A stretch of 64,000 bases of DNA from Brienomyrus brachyistius (Eukaryota; Chordata; Actinopteri; Osteoglossiformes; Mormyridae): the NCBI RefSeq assembly GCF_023856365.1, contig NC_064537.1, positions 5,315,829 to 5,379,828 of the forward strand, written 5' to 3'. Position 1 is the first letter of the stretch; the number at the start of each line of letters is the position of its first letter. Below the pieces are notes generated by a model, which did no database searches, was not told the DNA's origin, and saw nothing but the letters and a program-made list of their open reading frames with translations. The translations under genes and the position numbers were made by a program. Positions 35,161 to 46,654 of the stretch are shown piece by piece.

Positions 35161-36867
35161 GGAACAAGAGGGGGCAGCTGTGCCCCCTACTGTAGGTCTT
35201 GCCTCTTTAACTGCCCCCTGTTCTGTTAAACTGTACAGTTGTAATAATGAAAAAAGCAAATCGCCTCTACGTCCATAAGCTGCTTAAATCATTAAAACAA
35301 ATAATACATGGAGAGAAATCTAACTGTAAATGCAATCTTAGGTCCCGCAAAGACGTAGCTACAGCGCAGCGCCAAAACACGCATGGCGTAGAGAGCTGAC
35401 AGCACCAGCCTGCCTGCTTACAGCTGTGGAGGAGAGGCGGGACTGAGCAGCGCCGCGTCTTAAGGTGAAGTCTGAGCTTTTCAAAATAATCACCTCTGAA
35501 ACTGGCATTCGTTCCCATTAAGAGCCATTGAAAAACAATGCATGATCTGCCATGTTCACTTTAACTATCTGGTCAATGTCAAAACATCAGTTCGATAGCT
35601 AAATACGCTCTGATACACCAGCTGCTACACTTACGGTATCCAGAATTTTAAGGTATTTTACTGTAGGATTTTAAAAGTAATGCCATTTGAATTTGGTACT
35701 TTTTCCATTTAGACATGTTGAAGAACAATGCAGGTTCTGTGCTCAGACGTGACCAGATGGGTCGAGCAGAGCCAGCAGGACCTGCCCAGCTTTCGGCCTC
35801 AACACTGATCTGTCGTTCCTGTTGTCGATTATTAAGATAAACTTGGGAAAGTGTGTATTAACGCCCACATTCCACCCTCCGTGCCACCCTGTGCCAGCCC
35901 ATGTCAAATTTTCACTATTTATGAAGCACAGAGCACAGAACAGAGCCTGTTGTTCACAGCAATAAATGAAAACTGATATAATAACATTGTTTTATTCAGA
36001 AAAAAACATTTTTTACTATTTTGAAAGTTACTGTTGTATTTTTCAGGCAAAGCAGTGATGTTAACTTCAGGGGGATAAAAGAAAAAACAAGAAAAAATAT
36101 CAGTTATTATACTGATTAGACTTTTCCTTTATCTGGATGCTTACGTATCGATAATAATGTTTGTTAGATGTCTTCAGAATGTGTATATTCTCTATGTAGA
36201 TTAATTATATGTTATTAAGTTTGTTTTGTCTATTAATGGCTGATTTTATCTACAGCAGATACATGGAATTCTCACCTTTGGGTTGTTCTGATACAACAAT
36301 TAATTATTTGAAGTATAAAACTTATTCTATTTGAGTTACTCTTTCTTTGGTTAAATGCATGAAAACAATCATATGCAGTCAGTGTAAATGTCTCAATTAT
36401 AAACATAGCGGATATCAGCTAAAATGTAAGCAGCTGAAATGTGTACTCACATTTACGTTACTTAACATTACACCATAATATTTCCTTTTCTCTTCTACTG
36501 CAATGTTAATGTTACTAATTTTTTAAATCTCTGGAATTCAAATAATTGTTTTTTTCAGTTGAAATATTTCTGTACTCAGTGTCTCTATACAAATTAATCT
36601 ACAAATAAATCATTGTTGGTACAAACTGTCACCCCATTTCCTTCAGCTTCTTCCACACTGACTTATTAATCCCCAGACTCTTTATTTTTCCCATATTTGC
36701 ACCTCGTGTCTCTTCAAAAATAAAATACATGAACCTGATTATAATCTTCTGATTCAAGAAGCTGGTTAGAATGAACCAGCTTGATTATGAGCATTAAAAA
36801 ATAATCGTGACATAAACTCTAATTCTGGGCAGTTAGCGCTTGGCTAAGCAGAGTCACCGGTTTGCAT
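35161..36867. other. Intergenic, AT-rich, nothing recognised
   Basis: No exon or classified repeat could be supported between the LINE 3' end and the duplicated module. Confidence 0.5.
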
Positions 36868-37003
36868 AAATCACAGGGGAGCTGCGGTTATGGTGTCTGT
36901 ACTAAAACAGCCAAATACCGGCTACGGCTTCCTCCTCCCCCTGCACCTGCATCTCTGAAACTGTGCGGCAAAGTGCAGTTTAACAGACTTCCTGGAAAGA
37001 CCA
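36868..37003. promoter_or_regulatory. Enhancer-like module, copy A
   Basis: This 136-bp segment recurs at 37457-37591. Shared blocks are AAATCACAGG, GCTTCCTC, an E-box CACCTG (36944-36949), TCTCTGAAACT, and ACAGACTTCCTGGAAAGACC containing the STAT/ETS-like TTCCTGGAA (36989-36997). GTTTGCAT at 36860-36867 is one base from an octamer. The position is 3 kb downstream of the Ig membrane exon, where teleost heavy-chain enhancers lie. Function is inferred. Confidence 0.4.
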
Positions 37004-37456
37004 TCAGAGACTGACAATAAAAGCATGTTTATATCAGATACACACTAAAGAATTATATGCAGTTATTTGCTCGAGGCTGAAGTACAGCTGCAATCAGCTG
37101 ATATACATACTGTGTGCTCTGTCAGCATATACAGTAGGTTAAATTTGTAAAAAAATACATTTTGATTGCTAAATAGAACAATAATGGACCTTTTACCATT
37201 TTCATTAAAAACATAATTTTTTACTCATTAAGTGTTTTGTCTCCTGGATTAAATTTCAGCCTGTGTAATGAAAGGGTTTGGGTTAGGGTGTAATGAAAGT
37301 ACTCATACATTATCCTATGGCTCATCAAAGCAAATTTACTGAAAGGTATTCTGCATTTAAAATAAAAATTGTACTTAGAAAAATCAGTGAAATACATTTT
37401 CGTGTTTAATGCAGTCATTTCTCACTAGAAAGGTCACTGGAGCATTTCTTCCTAGT

Positions 37457-37591
37457 AAATCACAGGTGCATTGTGGGTGCTGATTCTGTACTGAAATAGA
37501 ATAACACAGGGTGCAGCTTCCTCTGCCCTCCCCACACCTGCGTCTCTGAAACTATCCAGCATGCAGTGTGACAGACTTCCTGGAAAGACCA
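37457..37591. promoter_or_regulatory. Enhancer-like module, copy B
   Basis: Second copy of the module at 36868-37003, with CACCTG at 37535-37540 and TTCCTGGAA at 37577-37585 retained while the sequence between the blocks has diverged. It could equally be two copies of an unrecognised repeat. Confidence 0.4.
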
Positions 37592-37769
37592 GCCCTGTAA
37601 TCCAGTAACCTGCACTGTACAGCATGTAGCGATATCTACACTACTGTTCAAAAGTTTGGGGTCACTTAGAAAACCTTTGAACGGTGCTCTGCGTGTGCGT
37701 ACTCAGGTAAACCTTGTCCCCACAATGGCACAAATATCTGTTTAACTCAATTAAAATATCTGTTCACAG

Positions 37770-38600
37770 ATATAGTAAAATATCTGAGCACAGGTGCTCC
37801 TCAGGGCTGTGTTCTCAGTCCACTTCTGTTCACACTCCTGACCCATGACTGCACTGCCCTGCACAGCTCAAACCACATCATCAAATTCGCAGACGACACG
37901 ACGGTGGTGGGGCTCATCAGCAACAACGATGAGTCGGCGTATAGAGACGAGGTTCAGCAGCTGTCCACGTGGTGCAGTGAGAACAACCTGTCGCTGAATG
38001 TGGACAAAACCAAGGAAATGGTTGTCGACTTCAGGAGAACTCGCCCCAGCCACACACCACTCAGCATCCACGGTTCCACGGTTGAGATGGTAAAAAACAC
38101 CAAGTTCCTGGGAGTTCACATCTCAGACGACCTCACCTGGACGACCAACACCACCTCCATCACCAAAAAGGCCCAGCAACGTCTCCACTTCCTGAGACGG
38201 CTTAAGCGAGCCAACCTCCCACCTCCCACCCTCACCGTGTTCTACAGGGGCACCATAGAGAGTGTCCTGACCAGCTGCATCTCCGTCTGGTTTGGAAACA
38301 GCACGGTTTCCGATAACCGACGGCTTCAAAGGCAGCTGGGAACATCATCGGTGCGTCTCTTCCATTGCTGCAAGACATCTTCAACAAGCGCTGCATCAGG
38401 AGGGCCTCCTGCGTCGTGTTTGACTCCTCTCATCCTTCACACGGACTCTTCACACTCCTCCCATCTGGCAGACGCTATCGCAGCATCAGGACTCGATCTT
38501 CCAGGCTGCGGGATAGCTTTTTCCCAGTAGCCATTAGACTCCTGAACACACTTCCCCCCCCACACACACCCGGACTGCGAACAAATTGACTCCTGCACAT
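37770..38600 (+). pseudogene. L2-type LINE, 3' half of reverse transcriptase
   Basis: The + strand encodes GAPQGCVLSPLLFTLLTHDC, IIKFADDTTVVGLISNND (catalytic FADD box), SLNVDKTKEMVVDFRR and KNTKFLGVHISDDLTW. The C-terminal region (FYRGTIESVLTSCISVWFGN) then breaks frame near 38330 and continues in another frame to about 38590. The order is that of fish L2 reverse transcriptases. The 5' part is missing. The 3' end carries GATGACAATAAAGTTTACTT near 38840. Confidence 0.9.
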
Positions 38601-38879
38601 CTGCACTTTACACACAAACTCTGCTACAAGCATTTTTGCACTTCTGCCACTTATTTGCACATTTTCCATACATAACTATTATAACCTCCTCTACCTCTAT
38701 CTCCAAGTATAGTATATTTTTTTGTATACCTTATATTTATTGATTTGTTACATGTCTCTTTCTCTCGTCTGCACTGAAAAAAACTGGAGCCACGTCATCT
38801 CGTCTCTCTATGTACCTGTACAGTATATAGCAGAGATGACAATAAAGTTTACTTTGACTTTGTTTTTTTTAACTCGATT

Positions 38880-39060
38880 TAAAAAAGTCCGTTATTGCAA
38901 TGAAAAAAACTATAAATGCAAAAACTCTTGTATTTTGCTTGGTTACTTATGGCTATAGTTAAGGCTGGGTAGGGGTTAGGGTTGCCAAGGTTAGCGTTAG
39001 CATTTTTCCCATAGAAATAAATGAGCAGCCCCCATAACGTGTGTGTGTGTATATATATAT
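38880..39060. repeat. Dispersed repeat, related to 18.5 kb
   Basis: Shares the TGCAAAAACTCTTGTATTTTG and GGTTAGGGTTGCC-type core with 18600-18720, and ends in an (AT)n tract. Confidence 0.6.
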
Positions 39061-39711
39061 ATATATTATACTGTTTAGCACTGAGAAGATGACCAGCTGT
39101 CAGCTTTCTGATTTGCACTGAAGTCACTGCCCTCCCAACAGCAATGGGAGGCTCTATATTTGCATGTGACTTTCAGTGTTATTTGCCTATGGGGGCACAG
39201 AAAGCCCCCCTGGGATCATTACTGACAGGTGTGCTTTCTTTCTGAGTGGAGGGGTGGCTGAAAATACTCAGACTGGTTATAATGGGTAAGCTGTTCATTG
39301 GAGGAGGGGAAGAAAAGCTGAAGAGGTGAGGAGTGAGATCTCTCTGAATTCCTGAGTACATCATGTGCTTTTAGTATGTTTATATAATTGGCAGTGAGCC
39401 AGATTTTCCTCAGGAAAATGTTTGTGTTGATTTGATTTCAGCTTGCAGACAGAAATCTTATTGCATTTCCATATATCTTACGTCCCAGATATATGTGCAG
39501 GAGTGGATTCATGCATAGGCTGCAGCAGGGGCCCCTCCCAGCAAAATCAGGCCCGTGCCTTAAAAAACAAGGCCCCACCCCACACCTTCAATCAGAACAT
39601 TTTATCAACACCCCCACACCAACCAGCACACTTTATCCCCGGCACCCGCACACTGATTAGTTGGTTACTGACTTTGCATCATTTTCAGTTCTCTCTAGTT
39701 TCTCTTGCTGT

Positions 39712-41013
39712 TCCAGAGAAAGTTCTCGTGTCCTGCTTGTGTTATGTCAGCCTCGGCCCCCCAGAGAAAGTTCTCGTGTCCTGCTTGTGTTAAGTCAGCC
39801 TCGGGCCCCCAGAGAAAGTTCTCGTGTCCTGCTTGTGTTATGTCAGCCTTGGCCCCCCAGAGAAAGTTCTCGTGTCCTGCTTGTGTTATGTCAGCCTCGG
39901 GTCCCCAGAGAAAGTTCTCGTGTCCTGCTTGTGTTATGTCAGCCTCGGGCCCCCAGAGAAAGTTCTCGTGTCCTGCTTGTGTTATGTCAGCCTCGGCCCC
40001 CCAGAGAAAGTTCTCGTGTCCTGCTTGTGTTATGTCAGCCTCGGCCCCCCAGAGAAAGTTCTCGTGTCCTGCTTGTGTTATGTCAGCCTCGGCCCCCCAG
40101 AGAAAGTTCTCGTGTTCTGCTTGTGTTATGTCAGCCTTGGGCCCCTGAGAAAGTTCTCGTGTCCTGCTTGTGTTATGTCAGCCTCGGGCCCCTGAGAAAG
40201 TTCTCATGTCCTGCTAGTGTTATGTCAGCCTCGGGCCCCCTGAGAAAGTTCTCGTGTCCTGCTTGTGTTAAGTCAGCCTCGGGCCCCCAGAGAAAGTTCT
40301 CGTGTCCTGCTTGTGTTATGTCAGCCTCGGGCCCCCAGAGAAAGTTCTCGTGTTCTGCTTGTGTTATGTCAGCCTTGGGCCCCCAGAGAAAGTTCTCGTG
40401 TCCTGCTTGTGTTATGTCAGCCTCGGCCCCCCAGAGAAAGTTCTCGTGTCCTGCTTGTGTTATGTCAGCCTCGGCCCCCCAGAGAAAGTTCTCGTGTCCT
40501 GCTTGTGTTATGTCAGCTTCGGGCCCCCAGAGAAAGTTCTCGTGTCCTGCTTGTGTTATGTCAGCCTCGGGCCCCTGAGAAAGTTCTCGTGTCCTGCTTG
40601 TGTTATGTCAGCCTCGGGCCCCCTGAGAAAGTTCTCGTGTCCTGCTTGTGTTATGCCAGCCTCGGGCCCCCAGAGAAAGTTCTCGTGTCCTGCTTGTGTT
40701 ATGTCAGCTTCGGGCCCGCAGAGAAAGTTCTCGTGTCCTGCTTGTGTTATGTCAGCCTCGGGCCCCTGAGAAAGTTCTCGTGTCCTGCTTGTGTTATGTC
40801 AGCCTCGGGCCCCCTGAGAAAGTTCTCGTGTTCTGCTTGTGTTATGTCAGCCTCGGGCCCCCAGAGAAAGTTCTCGTGTCCTGCTTGTGTTATGTCAGCC
40901 TCGGGCCCCCAGAGAAAGTTCTCGTGTCATCCTTGTGTTAAGTCAGCCTCGGGCCCCCAGAGAAAGTTCTCGTGTCCTGCTTGCGTTATGTCAGCCTCGG
41001 GCCCCCAGAGAAG
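39712..41013. repeat. 48-bp minisatellite, about 27 copies
   Basis: The unit contains AGAGAAAGTTCTCGTGTCCT and GCTTGTGTTATGTCAGCCTC; spacing is mostly 48 bp, with 46- and 49-bp variants where the CCCC run changes length. Each unit carries a small dyad, GAGAA-AG-TTCTC. The 48-bp units keep frames open, so frames of up to 305 codons are artefacts of the array. Confidence 0.96.
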
Positions 41014-41019
41014 TTAATC

Positions 41020-41303
41020 CGTCATTCTGTCTGTGTATATTGACAGTTACACATGGTCTCAAACTGGCAATTGAGGGAATGAAGATCCATAAGCAGGCAT
41101 TGGTGGTAACCAAAAAAAGGCAGGCGCACATATACACAGGTAATGAGGAGTACATGAGGGGCAGCTGTGGACCATAAGAGTTCAGTCACCACAAGGGATG
41201 GGAAACAGCCGGGTAAATGCAAATGACAGGGCAGAGGATGGCCAACAGCGACATCTGCTGGGCAAAAGGAACAGGGCAGGGCTGATGGAGACGGATCATG
41301 ACA
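41020..41303 (-). mobile_element. LTR-like fragment
   Basis: The minus strand begins TGTCATGATCCGTCTCC at 41303 and includes GCCCAGCAGATGTCGCTG, resembling the heads of the LTR-like elements at 21.4 and 2.8 kb. It is truncated against the minisatellite. Confidence 0.45.
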
Positions 41304-41342
41304 TAATGCCTGATATAGTCTTATAATTCACTGTTTTTACAG

Positions 41343-41366
41343 GTAATAAAGAGGAAGAGTTGCTAA
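41343..41366 (+). CDS. Weak candidate second membrane exon
   Basis: After CACTGTTTTTACAG the phase-0 frame reads VIKRKSC and stop TAA (41364-41366). This would give a short basic cytoplasmic tail after the SLNK end of TM1, 7.4 kb upstream. Fish heavy chains usually end in a two- or three-residue tail such as KVK, so the match is only partial. Seven codons can easily arise by chance. Confidence 0.2.
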   Translation, partial: VIKRKSC

Positions 41367-41614
41367 GCTGCAGAACTATGTATTGTCATTGACATTAATT
41401 TGAAATACACGTGCTTCTCTGTTTTAATATCACAACAATCACAATTATTGTACTTTACAGTATCCTTGTGTGAATATTCTTTGCCTCTCCATGCTCTGCA
41501 TTCTGTCCCTTTTTACAGTGGAGATGCATTGTACAGATTAAATACCTTTGATTCTATCTATGGAGCAACTTTATGTAAAGTCTACATGTTGAGATAACCT
41601 GCACAATATTGTTT

Positions 41615-41995
41615 TTTTTTAGTCACCATACCTTAAGGAGGACATTGCTGCCTTGGTACGGGTTCAGTATAGGGCTACAAGAATGATTCCTGTTCTAAGA
41701 GGAATGTCTCAAGAGGAGAGGTTAGCTGAGCTGGATCTGTTCAGCCTCACGTAAAGGAGATTAAGGGGGGAGATGATCCAGGTATATAAGATTCTAACGG
41801 GTCTCAATTCTTGTAGCCAAAGGTGGAAATTAGCGGGAGAACATTTTGAAATGTTAGTGTAGTGCAAGCTTAGGTTCCTTTAAATCAGAGCTAAACAAGA
41901 TTTTAACAACTCTGAGCTATTAGTTGAGTTCTCCCTAAATGAGCTTGATCGGCCAAATGGCCTCCTCTCATTTGTAAATTTCTTATATTCTTAAA
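41615..41995 (+). pseudogene. CR1/L2-like LINE 3' end
   Basis: The + strand reads YLKEDIAALVRVQYRATRMI and PVLRGMSQEERLAELDLFSL, then stops and frame breaks, and ends with the ELDRPNGLLSFV-type C-terminal block near 41940. It is the same family as the minus-strand copy at 14.2-15.3 kb. Confidence 0.85.
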
Positions 41996-42339
41996 AAAGA
42001 ATTTACAGCTGATGATGATGGAACACCATTTTACTCCAAAAGAAATAAATATATTGATAAATGAACAAAAAATATTTTAATAATTAATTAAACATCTTTT
42101 TTCAAGAATACAAATATGTTATATGATTACTCAAATAATTAAATTTATAATTCACAATAAAGTAAACTTTTCAGGTTGACTAGTTTCCGAATGACGGTTT
42201 CCGAAACCAGCCTTTTATTTCATAATGCCACTTTTTATAATAATTAGTGATGTGCGAATCATGAACAATCTTGTCTTTTTGAATGGGTCTTTACAGTGAA
42301 TTAACCTATTTAATGGCCAAAATTATTCGAATCACTGTA

Positions 42340-42560
42340 CACGCATGTGCGGATTGCCTGCTAAGCCTCAGTGCCTGCGATCAGAAGGTCGCCGGTTCGA
42401 GCCCGGCTTCAGCACATCTGCGGGTCCTTGAGCCGCGAGAGGTGGCTGCCCTTCGTGGCCTGCTTGCTGTCACCCACATAGAGTAAGTTGGGGGAGGCAT
42501 AAAAATCATTTCCCCACAGGGATCAATAAAGTAATAATTATTATTATTATTATTATTAAG
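42340..42560 (+). mobile_element. tRNA-derived SINE with (TTA)n tail
   Basis: Contains an RNA polymerase III B box (GGTCGCCGGTTCGAGCCC) at about 42388, a short body and the tail CCCACAGGGATCAATAAAGT followed by (TTA)n. It is SINE-embedded and not a tRNA gene: no full cloverleaf is present. Confidence 0.75.
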
Positions 42561-43330
42561 TGCTAATGTTGGCGTCAGTCCACGTCTGCAGTTTGGGAAG
42601 CAGCCTATCATTAAACAGCATGAGAAACACACCTGACCACATCCAAGCAATGGGTGTCACCATTCACTGCCCAATAACAGTACAGTTCCACTGACTTCAG
42701 ATCAGCCACTGCACTGACATCGCACTCTGTCTGATCACACTGACCACCACTCGATCTGAGCGCCTCCACTGACCTCAACTCTTATTGCATTTCAGAACCA
42801 TTGGCTTAACTAGAAGACCCACTGATTACAATAGTCATCGGGTTCCATCGTTCACCAGTTCATTCAGCATCCCTTTTCCATCGGGTCTTTTCATTCACTC
42901 ATTTGTTCAGTGGTTCTTTGGTTCACCAGTTCACTTGGTTCACGTCGTTCATTGAATCCTCCAGTTAACTGGGTCTTTCGGTCGTTCTCTACGTCTATGG
43001 GCCTACACTGACTATGTAGTGTAGTGACATCTATTGGCCAGAATAAGTATTGCCATGAATGAGGACCGGTCTATACGGCAAAATATTGACTAATAAAACT
43101 TGTGATTATTAACGTGTCAATATTCTGTATATTTATTTGTAGACTATAGCAATAAATAAATTAAAAAAAAACTGTTTGTGCTATACGTTAATCAGGTTTA
43201 AATATATAGTCTGTCATACCATGTACATACACTTTCATAATCATATCATAATTGTCATGCATATATTCCATCTCCAAGCTGTATAAACTCGAATGCTTAT
43301 TTGATCTAAGCATATCAGATGATATGTATT
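42561..43330. other. Intergenic, nothing firm recognised
   Basis: Contains many TTCACCAGTTCA/TTCATTCA-type degenerate repeats at 42840-42970. TAGTGATGTGCGAATC at 42247 hints at a hAT-type terminus to the left, but a second end was not found. Confidence 0.4.
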
Positions 43331-44384
43331 TGTTTAATAAGGGAGGGTGTGGCCTATGGAGACCAACACCCTATATCAAGGTCTGCACAATTATTAGGCA
43401 GCTTCTTGTCCTCAGGCAAAATGGGCCAAAAAAGAGATTTGACTGACTCTGAAAAGTCAAAAATTGTAAAAAGTCTTTCAGAGGGATGCAGCACTCTCCA
43501 AATTGCTACAGTAAGATATTGAAGCGTGATTATAGAACCATCAGGCGTTTTGTTGCAAATAGTCGACAGGCTTGCAAGAAGCGTGTTGAGGAAAAAAGAC
43601 GCAAGTTAACTGCCACAGGATTTGAGAAGAATCAAACGTGAAGCAACCAGGAACCTTTTATCCTCTAGGGCTGTCATATTCCAGACCTGCAACCTACCTG
43701 TAGAGCCTAGAAGTACAAGGTGTTCAGTGCTCAGAGACACGGCCAAGGTAAGGAAGGCTGACACCCGACCACCACTGAACAAGACACATAAACTGAAACG
43801 TTAAGACTGGGCCAAAGAGTATCTGAAGACAGATCTTTCAAAGGTTTTATGGACTGCTGAGATGAAAGAGACACTTGATGGACCAGATGGTTGGGCCGGT
43901 GGCTGGATCAGTAACGGCACAGAGCTCCACTTTGACTCAGACGCCAGCAAGGTGGAGGTGGGGTACTGGTATAGACTGGTATTATTAAAGATGGGCTAGT
44001 TGGACCTTTTCGGGTTGAAGATGAACTCAGATTCAACTCCCAAACCTACTGCCAGTTTTTAGACACTTTCTTCAAACAGTGGTACAGGAGGAAGTCAGCA
44101 TCTTTCAAGAGGACCATGATTGTTATGCAGGACAATGCTCCATCGCATTCATCAAAGTACTCCACTGTGTGGCTAGCCAGTGAAGGCCTTAACGATGACA
44201 GAATGATGACGCGGCCCCCTTCCTCACCTGACCTAAACCCTACTGAGAACTTGTGGGACCTTCTTAGACAGGAGATTCACAGGGAAGGAAAACAGTACAC
44301 CTCTCTGAACAGTGTCTGGGAGGCTGTGGGTGATCCTGCACAGAAAGTCGATCGACAACAGATGAAGAGACTAACAGATTCCAA

Positions 44385-45535
44385 GAATGGAAAGTTGCAT
44401 AAACTTCAGATGGTACAGAATGCTGCAGCCAGAGTTCTAACAAACACTAAAAAATTTGATCATATTACACCGGTCTTATCCTCTCTTCATTGGCTGCCAG
44501 TTAAGTCTCGAATTGACTATAAAATACTGCTATTAACTTATAAAGCACTAAATGGCCTTGCACCAGAATACCTTAGTGAACTGCTGACCACATACAACCC
44601 TCCACGCTTGCTTCGCTCTCAAGCCATGGGATATCTGTTAGTGCCTAGGGTAGAAAGAGCTACGGCAGGCTGCAGAGCTTTCTCCTACAAAGCTCCTCTG
44701 CTGTGGAATGGTCTTCCACCGGATGTGCGGGTTTCAGGTTCACTCTCAATATTCAAGTCCAGACTAAAAACACACCTGTTTAGTTTAGCGTATAGGGACA
44801 CTAGTTCTAGCCCTAGCTAACTCTTCACTCCCAGTCAGACCTGTAGTGCGAGGTGTAGAGCTGGGTGGGGATCGGTGCCATTGGCTTTGGATGAACTGGA
44901 TTGTCAGTGCTGTCACTCTAGCTTTGCAATCTCTTGTGGAACTGGAGTGCTGACATTTCAGGGACTCCCCATGCCGGCATTCCCATTTGCCTCTCCCTCC
45001 TACTGATGCTACCATAGCCATATCTGCCGGAGCTTGCAGATTGCACTTCATATTGTACTCACCTAGCTTTTAGCACTGCCAATAGCCTCCTCTACTATGC
45101 CTAATTGTACATTTTATTTCCCCTACTCCTCCTGGGGGGTGATGCCTGGAGACCTCAATCTATCAAGATATCCAGCACACCCGACCACCACCAGTGACGT
45201 CCCTGCATCCAGCTCGCCGTTCTGATCTTCCATGTATGACCCGCTGCCTTACCTCTGGTTGCCTGGCAATTGGAAGAAGACTCGGCTTCGGCATTGGCTT
45301 ATCTTCCTTGCTCTCCTCTCTCTATTTGACTATCCCTGCCGGCCCCTGGAGGATGGGCTTCCCCTTTGAGTCTGGTCCCTCTCAAGGTTTCTTCCTTCTA
45401 GGGAGTTTTTCCTTGCCACTGTCGCCTACGGCTTACTCACTGGGGGCTTTGGGTGAGGATACTGTAAAGCGCTTTGAGACAATGTAATGTTGTGATAATG
45501 CGCTATATAAAAATAAATTTGTTGTTGTTGTTGTT
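44385..45535 (+). mobile_element. LINE 3' part nested in the Tc1 element
   Basis: Starts abruptly in the transposase frame: KLHKLQMVQNAAARVLTNTK, then FDHITPVLSSLHWLPVKSRI, DYKILLLTYKALNGLAPEYL and LPPDVRVSGSLSIFKSRLKT. This is the C-terminal end of an L2-like LINE ORF2, with its stop at 44818. A 3' UTR with GTAAAGCGCTTTGAGACAAT and a (TTG)n tail ends at about 45535. The frame is intact through the junction, creating a chance transposase-LINE fusion frame of 234 codons at 44116-44820. Confidence 0.85.
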
Positions 45536-45576
45536 GAAAGTTTATTGCAGTCATTAAAAAGAAGGGTGGCTACAGT

Positions 45577-45886
45577 CAGGGACGGATTACGAACCGGGCC
45601 AGAGGGGCCGCTGCCCAGGGGCCCTTGGGGTGCAGGGGGCCCGTGGGGCCCCTAGCCCAAAACAATTTGCAACGCTTATCAACAATGTATTTTCGTTTGT
45701 CTATTTTAGAGGGCCTACATTCTTTGATCCTCTGCCTACAAGGGCCCCTGACCCTATAGGGAGGGTGTTTGGCTGCCAAGAGCCCTTGAATTGTGTTGGT
45801 TGTGGTGGTGGTGCTGGTGGTGGTGGAGGGGGGGGGCCCTCGCGAACGTTTTGCCCAGGGCCCACACAACCCATAATCCGTCCCTG
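45577..45886. mobile_element. hAT-type MITE with 8-bp TSD
   Basis: A 310-bp element with terminal inverted repeats CAGGGACGGATTA / TAATCCGTCCCTG, flanked by a perfect 8-bp target duplication GCTACAGT (45569-45576 and 45887-45894). The 8-bp duplication is diagnostic of the hAT superfamily. It has no coding potential. Confidence 0.92.
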
Positions 45887-46591
45887 GCTACAGTATACTG
45901 GTCTCTGATCTTTTTTAATTATTTGAAATAATGTGTCGTTTGTTTATCATTCTCATTTTAACAAATGAAAATAAAGAAGGGAGATGGAGTAAATGTACGT
46001 TTTTGATTGAGTTGCACAATAATTCTGCACCCTAATAGTTGCCTAATAATTGTGCACACGCGTGCATTTCCCCTGACAATGTTCACACTCACATTTCCTT
46101 TGCATAACATTCAGGTTTCAGGTTTTATTAACATTCTGGATTGACTGATGCCACTGTATTTGTTTCATATTAAAATTAATCCCAAAAACACAACTTGCCT
46201 AATTGTGCACGCAGTGTACTTGTGTGCTAATTATAATGGGCTAACTTATAATAATAAATAACTAAAACATGCGAATAAATGAGCAAGAAATTCGTACTGT
46301 TGGTATTACACATTGGTCTGGGGGCACCCATAAAAAAAATCATCCGGTCCACCACCAGGGGGCGCTACACAGAGGCTACGTTTGTCATGATTTACATTTG
46401 TGGCTCTGACACCTACACCATTCAACCTATGAGCATGATATTAGAAGGATGGGTACGGACTGAGGGCTTCTCATCACCTGCAAACGGGGCGCTATTACAA
46501 AGCAAAGCATGTTTTGATTAATAACTTGTGACACGTAAGTCAGATATTCAAAATTTGTCATCCTCTTTTGTGAATACAGATGCTTCTGGAG

Positions 46592-46652
46592 GTATATAAC
46601 ATGTCTATATGGTATATAACATGTCTATATGGTATATAACATGTCTATATGG
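46592..46652. repeat. 20-bp tandem repeat, 3 copies
   Basis: Three copies of TATATGGTATATAACATGTC-type units. Confidence 0.85.
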
Positions 46653-46654
46653 TC

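Larger units (their letters stand above)
43381..46217 (+). mobile_element. Tc1-like transposon, broken by two insertions
   Basis: The 5' end carries GTCTGCACAATTATTAGGC (43381-43399). Its inverted partner is at 46041-46059, and a further 3' TIR-like block, CTAATTGTGCACGCAGTGTA, ends at about 46217. The transposase starts MGQKRDLTDSEKSKIVKSL at 43421, breaks frame repeatedly, and keeps QDNAPSHSSKY and SSPDLNPTENLWDLLRQEI (44116-44350). A LINE interrupts it at about 44385, the C-terminus FIAVIKKKGGY resumes at 45540, and a hAT MITE interrupts it again at 45577. It cannot encode an active enzyme. Confidence 0.85.

Noticed and set aside
39712..41013. Class-switch region
   Set aside because: Tandem repeats alone are not enough; no S-type pentamers, and bony fish lack classical switching. 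Kept only as a low-score observation.
39661..41177. Frames of up to 305 codons (PRESSRVLLVLCQPRA-like repeats)
   Set aside because: They are produced by the 48-bp array, occur in all three frames, and have no start context, domain or splice logic.
41217..41224. Perfect octamer ATGCAAAT as an Ig enhancer
   Set aside because: It lies inside an LTR-like fragment, so it is more likely part of that element.
42388..42410. tRNA gene suggested by a B box
   Set aside because: Only the pol III box is present, followed by a SINE body and (TTA)n tail; no cloverleaf.
44116..44820. 234-codon frame starting MIVMQDNAPSH
   Set aside because: A chance in-frame fusion of a broken Tc1 transposase with an inserted LINE C-terminus.
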